A DNA stretch of 9,700 nucleotides from an uncultured Streptococcus sp. (GCA_902480035.1 CABSRC010000061.1:1-9700), one strand, 5' to 3'. Shown: positions 1-6,078, numbered from the stretch's first letter. Translations and numbers: made by a program. The notes: generated by a model not told the origin, from the letters alone.

Positions 1-113
1 CCATTTTGCTCGATGGTATCAAACAATTGGACATAGTTTTCTCCTCCACCCCATCCTGTTCGTACATATTTTTTCTTGGCCTTTAATCCTGGTAAAATCT
101 CTTCAAATGTCAT
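1..113 (-). CDS. DUF2829 / Tad2-like protein, N-terminal 37 codons (runs off the left edge)
   Basis: The minus strand reads from an ATG at 113-111 without a stop to base 1, beginning MTFEEILPGLKAKKKYVRTG and continuing WGGGENYVQLFDTIEQN. The start follows AAAGGAG with six bases between, so it is convincing. The pattern of an N-terminal helix (FEEILPGLK), a basic stretch, an R-x-G-W-G-G turn and a following strand is what I recall of the small DUF2829 family, now called Tad2-like. In phage, Tad2 proteins bind the cyclic ADP-ribose-type signal made by Thoeris defence and so block it. Whether chromosomal streptococcal members do this is not known to me. The gene lies downstream of, and on the same strand as, the amino acid permease, but a terminator and a separate promoter lie between them. 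The family call rests on only 37 residues; the C-terminal part is outside the window. Confidence 0.6.
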   Translation of the reverse strand, partial: MTFEEILPGLKAKKKYVRTGWGGGENYVQLFDTIEQN

Positions 114-151
114 GGTGTTCTCCTTTGTTATCTATTTAACTTTCTCCCTTT

Positions 152-180
152 ATTATACCAAAAAAAGAGCTTTCCCTATA
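152..180 (-). promoter_or_regulatory. Extended -10 promoter for the Tad2-like gene
   Basis: On the minus strand TGGTATAAT (complement of 152-160) is a TGn-extended -10 box with a consensus TATAAT at 157-152. The -35 region at the 17-bp spacing (180-175, TATAGG) is poor, which is usual for extended -10 promoters. The start of transcription would fall near 145, giving a leader of about 30 bases before the ATG at 113. The promoter lies just beyond the permease terminator, so the gene is probably transcribed on its own. Confidence 0.6.
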
Positions 181-181
181 C

Positions 182-211
182 AAAAAGCCAGAGTTCTTCT
201 ACTCTAGCTTT
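182..211 (-). terminator. Rho-independent terminator of the amino acid permease gene
   Basis: The arms 184-194 and 201-211 form an 11-bp stem around a 6-base loop (195-200). On minus-strand RNA the one non-Watson-Crick position is a G-U wobble, and the stem runs into TTTTT. On plus-strand RNA the same position would be a C-A mismatch, so the element is built for the minus strand. It starts seven bases after the permease stop codon. Confidence 0.85.
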
Positions 212-217
212 CATCTT

Positions 218-1609
218 TTATTTATGTTCTTCTGAATGGCGATACCCATAGCCAAAATAAATTCCTATCCCAATCAAGAGAGCAACTCCAAAGGCCAGCC
301 AGGTCGATAGAGAATACTGGGTCATAAAGGACACACAGACCACAATCGATAGAATTGGCAAGACCGGAACCAAAGGCGTTTTAAATTCACCAGGTCCAGG
401 AGCACCGTGTTCCTTGCGCAATTTCAAGAGGGCAAAGGCCAACATAACCAGGTAAGCCAAGGTACAGATATTTAAAAAGGAAGCGATACTAGCTAGCGGA
501 AAAACTCCACCAGCAATGGCAGCCATTACTCCAGCGACCAGGGTCGCATTTTTTGGGATTCTGGTTTTAGGATCGAGCTGTTTCATCGCTTTTGGCAAAA
601 GGCCATCTCGCGCCAAACTGTAAATCATCCGTGAGAGGGCAAAAGTCATAGAAATGCAGACGGTAATCAGGGTCAAAATAGCGACCAACGATACATAATT
701 CCCTGCCCAGCTAGCTCCTACCTGACGGAGGGCAAAGGCAACCGCATCCTCTACATTTAAGTTCTTAAAAGGAACCATGCCGGTCAAAACCAGGGTAACC
801 AAGATATAAAGAACCGTTGTGATCAAAAGACTAAGGACAATGCCGCGAGGAACGTTCTTTTGTGGTTCCTTGATTTCATCGACCGCCATTGAAATGGACT
901 CAAAACCAAGAAAGGCAAAGAACATGAGCGAAGCGCCAGCCATAATCCCTGTTTGACCACCATAAATTTCGCCAAAGCCATAAGGGGCAAAGTTTCCCCA
1001 GTTGCCAGGGTTTAGGTGAAAAATCCCGACAAGAATAAACAAGGTAAGAGCTGAGAACTTGAGTAAGACCAGCAAGGAATTGAAGCGTAAGACGGCTTTT
1101 GCATTCATAAGGACCAAGGCTGTGACGAGGACCATGACCAAAATAGGTAAGAGATCCACATAAGTTCCCGCAGCTGGATCAAAAGTCCCATTTAAAGCCG
1201 TCGGCAGACGCCAGCCAAGATTGGCCAACAATCCCTTGAAATAAGCAGCCCAACCTGAGGCCACACCTGATACGGCTGTCATGAATTCCATCACGGTCAA
1301 CCAACCTGCAATCCAGGCTGGAAACTCTCCAAAGATGGCATAGAGGTAGCTATAGGCTCCACCAGTTGAAGGAATGCGGGATGCAAATTCTGCAAAGAAG
1401 AGGGCAGATAAGCCGACGCAAAAAGCCGCAATCACAATTGAAATGATCAAGGCTGGACCAGCTAAATTCGCCGCTGCAGTCCCCGTAATCGTGAAGATCC
1501 CTGTCCCCACCATGGCACCGATTCCTAAAATAATCAAATCCCACAACCGTAAATAGCGGTTTAACCCTGGGTGAACCTGTCCCCAAGCCTTTTTTCGAAA
1601 TAGATTCAT
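218..1609 (-). CDS. APC-superfamily amino acid permease (cationic / branched-chain type)
   Basis: This is a 463-residue polytopic membrane protein, the normal length for the APC superfamily with 12 expected spans. TM1 carries the unwound substrate-binding motif GIGAMVGTGIF at residues 29-39. Further family marks are GPALIISIVIAAF at 51-63, the F-A-E-F..R-I-P..G-G-A-Y-S-Y segment at 72-90, the TM6 region FLGFESISMAVDEIKEP at 233-249, and LSRMIYSLARDGLLP at 325-339. The overall pattern is that of the CAT-like group (Bacillus YfnA/YhdG, lactococcal BcaP), which import basic or branched-chain amino acids in symport with protons. The exact substrate cannot be read from sequence. The ATG at 1609 follows GGGAG with a 7-8 base gap. 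It is monocistronic: a terminator lies directly downstream and a repeat-filled intergenic region upstream. The N-terminus is basic and cytosolic and the C-terminus ends in a short charged tail. Confidence 0.9.
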   Translation of the reverse strand: MNLFRKKAWGQVHPGLNRYLRLWDLIILGIGAMVGTGIFTITGTAAANLAGPALIISIVIAAFCVGLSALFFAEFASRIPSTGGAYSYLYAIFGEFPAWIAGWLTVMEFMTAVSGVASGWAAYFKGLLANLGWRLPTALNGTFDPAAGTYVDLLPILVMVLVTALVLMNAKAVLRFNSLLVLLKFSALTLFILVGIFHLNPGNWGNFAPYGFGEIYGGQTGIMAGASLMFFAFLGFESISMAVDEIKEPQKNVPRGIVLSLLITTVLYILVTLVLTGMVPFKNLNVEDAVAFALRQVGASWAGNYVSLVAILTLITVCISMTFALSRMIYSLARDGLLPKAMKQLDPKTRIPKNATLVAGVMAAIAGGVFPLASIASFLNICTLAYLVMLAFALLKLRKEHGAPGPGEFKTPLVPVLPILSIVVCVSFMTQYSLSTWLAFGVALLIGIGIYFGYGYRHSEEHK

Positions 1610-1634
1610 GTATATTCTCCCATCTAATGAGTTT

Positions 1635-1668
1635 ATTCTATCATACTTGGATAAGAAAGAGAGTGAGA
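1635..1668 (-). promoter_or_regulatory. Weak candidate promoter of the amino acid permease
   Basis: On the minus strand two overlapping -10-like hexamers precede the gene: TATGAT (1645-1640) and TAGAAT (1640-1635). Neither has a good -35 at 16-18 bp; the sequence there is CT-rich (TCTCAC, CTCTCT). The upstream part touches the edge of the repeat element, so the repeat may contribute promoter bases. The call depends mainly on position. Confidence 0.3.
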
Positions 1669-1762
1669 CAGAAATCGGTAATTTGTTAGAATTCGATTTC
1701 GTCGTCCCACCTCCGCACAGTTGAGTAGGGCATCTTTGGAACTTGAAAAGCGAACAACTACT

Positions 1763-1814
1763 TAGGAAACTTGCTTAGCAAGTCCTATCTACCACCTCAA
1801 AGCAGTGCTTTGAG
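1763..1814. repeat. BOX-like double hairpin inside the composite repeat
   Basis: Two tight hairpins stand side by side. The first is ACTTGC-TTA-GCAAGT at 1769-1783, extended by TAGG/CCTA to 1763-1787 with an AA bulge. The second is CTCAAAGCA-G-TGCTTTGAG at 1796-1814, a perfect 9-bp stem. The second hairpin and the neighbouring CTATCTACCACCTC, read on the minus strand, resemble the boxA/boxB junction of pneumococcal BOX elements (CTCAAAGCACTGCTTTGAGG followed by a TTGTAGATAG-type sequence). The resemblance is from memory of the BOX consensus. Confidence 0.55.
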
Positions 1815-1859
1815 CACTCAACCACTGCGTCTTGCTCGACAATCCAAAAATAATTGAGA

Positions 1860-1881
1860 GGCTAGGACTTTTGTCCCAGCC
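1860..1881 (-). terminator. Probable terminator of the PadR operon, formed by the end of the repeat
   Basis: Arms 1860-1868 and 1873-1881 form a 9-bp stem with a TTTT/AAAA loop, 14 bases after the last stop codon of the PadR operon. On the minus-strand RNA the stem is complete with one G-U wobble; on the plus strand that pair becomes A-C. The following minus-strand sequence TCTCAATTATTTTTGG has only an imperfect U-tract, so termination may be partial. A run of seven C (1880-1886) adjoins the stem. Confidence 0.55.
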
Positions 1882-1894
1882 CCCCCTTTTCTTA

Positions 1895-2725
1895 CTATTT
1901 ATCACTTTCCGTCCTATTCTTTTTCAAAGCACGAATCGTAAACCAATAATAAATAACCAACCCAAAGACGATGATCACTGTGGGCAGAAGAACCGTCATA
2001 CCAAGATTCTGAACTCCTTGTGCCAAGGTCCAGCGATGTAAGAATCCAACCACTAAAAAGGCGACGATAGGAAAGATGAAAGCTCGTCCAAACTCTTCTT
2101 TCCATTGCCAAAGAATGAGAGCCCCGCTAGCCCCTGTCATGAGAAGAGTATCCCAAGGACTAGGGACTACAAACCAAGCAAGAGCTGGCAAGAAGCGGAC
2201 TCCCACTATTTCACCGACAAAATAGAATCCTAGAACTAGAACAAATGCTACATAAATTGCTTTTTTCGTTTTTTCCTCCGCAAAAATGAGACGACGAAGG
2301 AGATAGAAGATGATCCCAACAGCTAGGAGTCCCAAAATGATGTCTGTCAAATAGACTAGTGGCTTGAGCACAAGGACCGCTTGAGAAGCAAAATCACTTA
2401 AGAGGCGATAAAATATCACAATACCTGAAAAGATAGCCCCATATTTCAAAACAGACCGCGTCGATTCTTTGGGCATATTTTCGATGATTTGGTCTGCCAT
2501 TCCCTTTGGATCGAGACCAAAATAGTCCTTGGCCGTTAAGCCATCCGCTCCTGCTTGCGAAAAATCTAGCGCTAGATTATAGACCTGCTCTCTTAAGGCT
2601 TTCTCCTCATATAAGAAACCTGCAAAATTGAAATAATCCCAGAGATCTTGGAAATAGGCTTGGTCCTCCTGGCTAAAGGTTTGCATCAAGGCCTGCGTTT
2701 CTTCAAAATACATTGCTGATTTCAT
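1895..2725 (-). CDS. PadR-associated membrane protein B: helical N-terminal domain plus about six TM spans
   Basis: This 276-residue protein has no function I can name. Residues 1-88 are soluble and helical, with EDQAYFQDLWDYF, FLYEEKALREQVYNLALDF and the turn DYFGLDPKGMADQIIENMPK (67-86). This resembles the small HAAS/DUF1048/DUF1700-type signalling domains often encoded beside PadR regulators (family knowledge; exact family uncertain). Residues 92-263 hold about six hydrophobic spans (near 92-110, 122-147, 154-174, 178-206, 213-230, 241-263), and the tail is basic. The start is the ATG at 2725: it overlaps the upstream stop as ATGA and follows AAGGA. A longer frame opening at 2842 would lie deep inside the upstream gene. 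It is a paralog of the upstream protein in the N-terminal domain but diverged in the membrane part. A role as membrane sensor or partner of the PadR repressor is inference. Confidence 0.8.
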   Translation of the reverse strand: MKSAMYFEETQALMQTFSQEDQAYFQDLWDYFNFAGFLYEEKALREQVYNLALDFSQAGADGLTAKDYFGLDPKGMADQIIENMPKESTRSVLKYGAIFSGIVIFYRLLSDFASQAVLVLKPLVYLTDIILGLLAVGIIFYLLRRLIFAEEKTKKAIYVAFVLVLGFYFVGEIVGVRFLPALAWFVVPSPWDTLLMTGASGALILWQWKEEFGRAFIFPIVAFLVVGFLHRWTLAQGVQNLGMTVLLPTVIIVFGLVIYYWFTIRALKKNRTESDK

Positions 2726-3522
2726 GCTTCTTCCTTCTTTCTTTGGAGACAAAATACAATAAGGGTCAGGACTAGTCCCATGAGAGGAAGTAACCAGCCT
2801 ATTAAATGAGCAGTTTCCTGATTCACAAGACGAATCCAGCATCCTGTAACTAGGAAAGTCAGGCCCATGACTAGTAGACTCGACATCAGACGATTCCTGC
2901 TTCTAAAAGCCATGACCGTAAACCCAAGTAAGACTAGGACAGCGAGAACAATTGCCCAACCATCTGATAAGAAGAGACTCCCAATGTGGCCAAAATAGAT
3001 CGAAAATTGTCGTACGATGTTCAGAAATACCATCAGGCTGATCACACTGATAAACATAGCCCAAGACCACTTCATTTCACCATAGCTCTGTTTAGACCAA
3101 AGCCACGTGATGAACTGGCTGAACACCAAGAAATTGAGGAGAATGACAACATAGGTCAAGGGTTCGATTTTTAGTGGCGTCATCCAGGTAAAATCCATTA
3201 AATAACGCATGCCAACCAAGATCACTCCAAGTAGGAAGACGAGTCCCACATAAGATCCTAAAGAGCGTTTAGGCAAGTCTGAAAGAACTTGATCCACCAT
3301 CGCCCGTGGATCCTTTCCAAAATAATCCACCGCCCGAATGCCTTCTTTTTCAGCAACTTTCAGGTCGCAAACCATATTGTAGAGTTGTTCACCGAGTGCT
3401 TCATCATCATAAAAATAGGATTTGGCCCCAATATAGGCCACCATTTTTTTCACATAGGCTTGATCCTCTTTGTTTAGATGAATCAATTCATCTGACATTT
3501 TTTCGGTATAACTTTCTACCAT
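2722..3522 (-). CDS. PadR-associated membrane protein A: helical N-terminal domain plus about six TM spans
   Basis: This 266-residue protein is the first of two paralogs. Residues 1-86 are soluble and contain KEDQAYVKKMVAYIG, YFYDDEALGEQLYNMVCDL and DYFGKDPRAMVDQVLSDLPK (66-85), matching protein B position by position in that region (EDQAY, A-L-x-E-Q-x-Y-N, DYFGxDP, DQ, LPK/MPK). The rest has about six spans (near 88-109, 121-142, 152-170, 189-206, 211-232, 240-260) and a charged end. The ATG at 3522 sits 7 bases inside the padR frame and follows GAAGGAGGG, a strong site; extending the frame to 3582 would need a TTG start with no such site. Its stop overlaps the start of protein B by 4 bases, so both are probably made by coupled translation. 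No transport or catalytic motif is seen. Like B, it may sense a membrane condition and act on PadR; this is inference. Confidence 0.8.
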   Translation of the reverse strand: MVESYTEKMSDELIHLNKEDQAYVKKMVAYIGAKSYFYDDEALGEQLYNMVCDLKVAEKEGIRAVDYFGKDPRAMVDQVLSDLPKRSLGSYVGLVFLLGVILVGMRYLMDFTWMTPLKIEPLTYVVILLNFLVFSQFITWLWSKQSYGEMKWSWAMFISVISLMVFLNIVRQFSIYFGHIGSLFLSDGWAIVLAVLVLLGFTVMAFRSRNRLMSSLLVMGLTFLVTGCWIRLVNQETAHLIGWLLPLMGLVLTLIVFCLQRKKEEA

Positions 3523-3845
3523 TCTTCTCCCTCCTTCTTGATACGTTCTACTTTTGTGACTAGCTCCTGCCACTGGTCCCAAAATTCCTCTAAGCGCTCT
3601 CTTCCAGCATCACTGAGTGAAAAATACTTGCGATCAGGACCATCTGGAGACGGCCTCATTTCCCCATGAATGACCCCTTGTTTTTCTAATTTTTGAAGCA
3701 GGGGATAAATGGTCCCAGCGACAATCTTATCAAATCCCATCTCTTTGAGACTTTGGATCAATTCATAGCCATAGATAGCCTTTTTGGAAATAATCTCCAG
3801 CACACAGCCCTCCAAGACTCCCTTTAGTAATTGGGACTCTTTCAT
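3516..3845 (-). CDS. PadR-family transcriptional repressor
   Basis: This 109-residue winged helix-turn-helix protein has the standard PadR layout: an N-terminal helix (LLKGVLEGCVLEIIS), the HTH with YGYELIQSLKEMGF and the recognition helix in GTIYPLLQKLEKQGVI, then a wing ending GPDRKYFSLSDAGRERL, and a C-terminal dimerising helix (EEFWDQWQELVTKVERIKKE). The short version of the family (PadR-s2, as LmrR) is about this length. The ATG at 3845 follows AGGTGA; the frame stays open to a GTG at 3875, but that has no ribosome binding site. It is the first gene of a three-gene operon and overlaps the next by 7 bases. A 13-bp inverted repeat brackets its promoter, which suggests autorepression. PadR relatives typically repress transporters or membrane proteins and are released by a hydrophobic ligand; here the only linked targets are the two membrane proteins. 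Confidence 0.92.
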   Translation of the reverse strand: MKESQLLKGVLEGCVLEIISKKAIYGYELIQSLKEMGFDKIVAGTIYPLLQKLEKQGVIHGEMRPSPDGPDRKYFSLSDAGRERLEEFWDQWQELVTKVERIKKEGEEW

Positions 3846-3873
3846 CCTTCTCACCTCTTTCTTCACATTTTTC

Positions 3874-3937
3874 ACTAGTTTGTTTTACATACTAGTTTGC
3901 TCACTATCAGTATACTCTTTCTTTACTAGTATGTAAA
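3874..3937. promoter_or_regulatory. Putative PadR operator: 13-bp inverted repeat plus a third ACTAGT site
   Basis: TTTACATACTAGT (3884-3896) is the exact reverse complement of ACTAGTATGTAAA (3925-3937). The right arm covers the -35 box and the left arm lies just downstream of the expected transcription start, so the -10 box is enclosed. The core palindrome ACTAGT recurs a third time at 3874-3879; the three cores begin at 3874, 3891 and 3925, spacings of 17 and 34 bases. The arms contain ACAT/ATGT, the short half-sites usual for PadR proteins. Binding by this PadR is inferred from position and symmetry. Confidence 0.65.
3909..3937 (-). promoter_or_regulatory. Near-consensus promoter of the padR operon
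   Basis: On the minus strand the -35 box is TTTACA (3937-3932) and the -10 box is TATACT (3914-3909), with exactly 17 bases between; each has one mismatch to consensus. Transcription would start near 3902, leaving a leader of about 57 bases before the ATG at 3845. A promoter this strong ahead of a repressor gene implies tight repression, most simply by PadR itself. Confidence 0.8.
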
Positions 3938-3947
3938 GCATAATAGT

Positions 3948-4000
3948 AATTTTTTAAAAAAATTTTTATTCCTTAAAAATCCCTTAAAATCAAGGGTTTT
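3948..4000. promoter_or_regulatory. AT-rich palindrome and small hairpin in the padR/lipoprotein divergent spacer
   Basis: A perfect 17-bp palindrome, AATTTTTTAAAAAAATT, lies at 3948-3964. It resembles loosely the CodY box (AATTTTCWGAAAATT, about four mismatches). Just after it, CCCTT (3981-3985) pairs with AAGGG (3992-3996), extended by AAAA/TTTT with one bulged T to 3976-4000. Either could be an operator for the oligopeptide-binding gene or an A-tract that bends DNA. CodY control of peptide uptake is known in lactococci and streptococci, but the match here is weak. Confidence 0.3.
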
Positions 4001-4045
4001 ACTGTATAGTGGTGTGTAAATATACAAAAAAAGTTCAAAAAACAC

Positions 4046-4074
4046 TTTATTTTGTAGATTGATTGGAGTATAAT
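4046..4074 (+). promoter_or_regulatory. Promoter of the oligopeptide-binding lipoprotein gene
   Basis: A consensus TATAAT lies at 4069-4074. At 17-bp spacing the -35 position (4046-4051) reads TTTATT, a weak match. Transcription would begin near 4081, giving a short leader that contains the AAGGAG site at 4091-4096. A second -10-like hexamer, TATAGT (4005-4010), has no -35 partner and would give a leader of about 90 bases. Confidence 0.6.
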
Positions 4075-4104
4075 AATTAAAATTATTCAAAAGGAGACAC
4101 GAAT

Positions 4105-6069
4105 ATGAAAAAATCGAAGCTTGCTCTTTTAGCAGGTGTCGCCGCGGCTTCAACGCTTTTCCTTGCTGCATGTGGCTCATCTTCTAATGCGTCAAAAGGG
4201 ACTACTTACAACTACGTGTATGGTACAGACCCTGATTCCTTGAACTATTTGACTTCAAATCGTTCAACTACAAGCGACATTACAACCAACTTGGTCGATG
4301 GTTTGTTTGAAAACGATCAATACGGTAACTTAGTGCCTGCTCTTGCTGAGGACTGGTCCGTTTCAAAAGACGGTCTGACTTATACTTACAAGCTTCGAAA
4401 AGATGCGAAGTGGTATGATTCAGAAGGAAATGAATACGCTGACGTCACTGCACAAGATTTCGTGACATCTCTAAAATACGTAGCAGATAAAAAATCGGAT
4501 GCTCTTTACTTGGTTCAAAACTCGGTCAAAGGCTTGGATGACTATGTAAACGGGAAAACCAAAGACTTCTCAACTGTTGGGGTAAAAGCTGTTGATGATC
4601 ACACTCTTCAATACACTTTGAACCAACCAGAATCTTTCTGGAATTCTAAATTGACGACTGCTACCATGATGCCAGTTAATGAAAAATTCTTGGAATCAGC
4701 TGGGAAAGACTTTGGTAGCGTGAAACCAAATGGTATCCTCTACAATGGTCCATACATTTTGAAATCCTTCACTTCAAAATCACAAATCGAGTTGGATAAA
4801 AACCCTGATTACTACGACAAGAAAAATGTTCACATCGATACGGTTAAATTGACTTACTTCGATGGATCTGACCAAGACTATCTTGCTCGTAACTTCTCAG
4901 ATGGGAACCTATCTACTGCTCGTCTCTTCCCAACAAGCTCAACTTACAGCACAATTGAGAAGAAATTCAAGGATAACATCGTTTATACACCTCAAGATTC
5001 TACTGTTTACTACGCTTACTTCAACGTTAACCGTCAAAACTACGGTCATACGAAGAAGACGTCTGATGAGCAAAAGAACAGTACTAAGACAGCTCTTCAA
5101 AACAAGAATTTCCGTCAAGCCTTGAACTTTGCTTTAGACAGAACTTCCTACAGCGCTCAAGTTAACGGGAAAGACGGAGCATCAAAAACTCTACGTACCC
5201 TTCTAGTTCCACCAACATTTGTGCAAGCCAACGGAAAAGACTTCGGTACGCTCGTTGAAGAAAAACTTGCCGCAACAGGAGATGAGTGGAAAGGTGTTAG
5301 CTTTGCTGACGCGCAAGATAGCTTGCATAATGCGGATAAAGCCAAAGCGGAACTTGAAAAAGCGAAATCTGAATTGCAATCACAAGGTGTTCAATTCCCA
5401 ATCCATATCGACTATGTCGTAGACCAATCTTCTAATGCTCTTGTCCAACAAGCAGACTCTATGAAGAGTTCTATTGAAACAGCTCTTGGTAAAGACAATG
5501 TCGTGATCGATGTACAAAAATTGTCTACAGACGATGCAGACAACGCTACTTACTTCGCCCAATCACCAGATCAAAAAGACTTTGATATGGATATCACAGG
5601 TTGGGGACCTGACTTCCAAGATCCATCTACTTACTTGGATATCTTGAACCCAACAGATGGTTCAACCTTGACTGGTATGGGACTTGATCCTAAGAAAGAC
5701 CAAGCTCTCATCGAAAAAATTGGTTTGAACCAATACAAAGAATTGTTGGATGCTGCTAATGCTGAAAAATTGGATACCAATGCGCGTTATGAAAAATACG
5801 CTGCTGCCCAAGCTTGGTTGACTGAAAACGCAATGGTACTTCCAATCTACTCTAAGGGTGGAGTTCCATCTATCACGAAGGTAACGCCATTCTCAGCAGC
5901 AAATTCTGCAATTGGTATTAAAGGTGAATCAAGCTTCTTCAAATACCAAAAAGTTCAAGATAAGACAGTTACAACTGCTGATTACGAAAAAGCTTATAAG
6001 AATTGGTTGAAAGAAAAAGAAGAATCAAACAAAAAAGCGCAAGAAGAACTTGCAAAACACGTGAAATAA
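4105..6069 (+). CDS. Oligopeptide ABC transporter substrate-binding lipoprotein (AmiA/AliA/AliB/HppA family)
   Basis: This 654-residue protein is full length for the streptococcal oligopeptide-binding lipoproteins. The signal peptide (KK, then a hydrophobic core) ends in the lipobox L20-A-A-C23, so Cys23 should be lipid-anchored on the outer face of the membrane. The SBP_bac_5 fold follows: YGTDPDSLNYL and LVDGLFENDQYGNLVPALAE near the start, FRQALNFALDR at 336-346, and GWGPDFQDPSTYLDIL at 499-514. The tail is lysine- and glutamate-rich (KEKEESNKKAQEELAKHVK), as I recall for AmiA/AliA. It binds peptides for nutrition and, in relatives, for pheromone import by the Ami/Opp permease. No permease or ATPase genes of that system are nearby, so this is an orphan receptor that would share AmiCDEF encoded elsewhere. 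Start: ATG 8 bases after AAGGAG. Which paralog it is (AmiA, AliA, AliB) cannot be settled here, so no symbol is given. Confidence 0.93.
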   Translation: MKKSKLALLAGVAAASTLFLAACGSSSNASKGTTYNYVYGTDPDSLNYLTSNRSTTSDITTNLVDGLFENDQYGNLVPALAEDWSVSKDGLTYTYKLRKDAKWYDSEGNEYADVTAQDFVTSLKYVADKKSDALYLVQNSVKGLDDYVNGKTKDFSTVGVKAVDDHTLQYTLNQPESFWNSKLTTATMMPVNEKFLESAGKDFGSVKPNGILYNGPYILKSFTSKSQIELDKNPDYYDKKNVHIDTVKLTYFDGSDQDYLARNFSDGNLSTARLFPTSSTYSTIEKKFKDNIVYTPQDSTVYYAYFNVNRQNYGHTKKTSDEQKNSTKTALQNKNFRQALNFALDRTSYSAQVNGKDGASKTLRTLLVPPTFVQANGKDFGTLVEEKLAATGDEWKGVSFADAQDSLHNADKAKAELEKAKSELQSQGVQFPIHIDYVVDQSSNALVQQADSMKSSIETALGKDNVVIDVQKLSTDDADNATYFAQSPDQKDFDMDITGWGPDFQDPSTYLDILNPTDGSTLTGMGLDPKKDQALIEKIGLNQYKELLDAANAEKLDTNARYEKYAAAQAWLTENAMVLPIYSKGGVPSITKVTPFSAANSAIGIKGESSFFKYQKVQDKTVTTADYEKAYKNWLKEKEESNKKAQEELAKHVK

Positions 6070-6078
6070 TCGTGATAG

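Larger units (their letters stand above)
1658..1887. repeat. Composite streptococcal intergenic repeat (BOX/MITE-like)
   Basis: This non-coding stretch is almost entirely made of nested inverted repeats. GAAATCG (1671-1677) pairs with CGATTTC (1694-1700), extended by GTGAGAC/GTCCCAC. GTTGAGT (1720-1726) pairs over a long range with ACTCAAC (1816-1822). Two compact hairpins sit between them, and another closes the right end. The ends resemble each other as imperfect inverted repeats (TGAGACAGAAAT on the left against TGGGACAAAAGT read inward from the right). I recall closely similar text (GTCCCACCTCCGCACAGTTG, AGGCTAGGACTTTTGTCCCA) as dispersed repeats in mitis- and sanguinis-group genomes. No transposase or clear target duplication is seen, so the limits are approximate. 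It fills the 285-base gap between the permease and the PadR operon. Confidence 0.7.

Noticed and set aside
1880..1886. Run of seven C as a sign of phase variation
   Set aside because: It is intergenic, after the stop codon of membrane protein B, and is not positioned in a promoter spacer.
1832..2041. 69-residue plus-strand frame beginning in the repeat
   Set aside because: It runs antisense through membrane protein B, starts in repeat sequence, and has no ribosome site or recognisable features.
2726..2842. 39-codon extension of membrane protein B from an ATG at 2842
   Set aside because: It lies inside the upstream gene; the ATG at 2725 forms an ATGA overlap and has a good ribosome site, and similarity to protein A begins after it.
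3523..3582. 20-codon extension of membrane protein A from a TTG at 3582
   Set aside because: It lies inside padR; the ATG at 3522 has a strong GGAGGG site.
3846..3875. Ten-codon N-terminal extension of PadR from a GTG at 3875
   Set aside because: No ribosome binding site precedes it, while the ATG at 3845 has AGGTGA and gives the usual PadR N-terminus.
3926..4180. 84-residue minus-strand frame across the divergent spacer
   Set aside because: It covers both promoters and the start of the peptide-binding gene, is AT-rich with odd composition, and has no family features.
4862..5562. Several 60-87 residue frames on either strand within the peptide-binding gene
   Set aside because: They are shadows of a complete, well-conserved coding sequence and lack ribosome sites.
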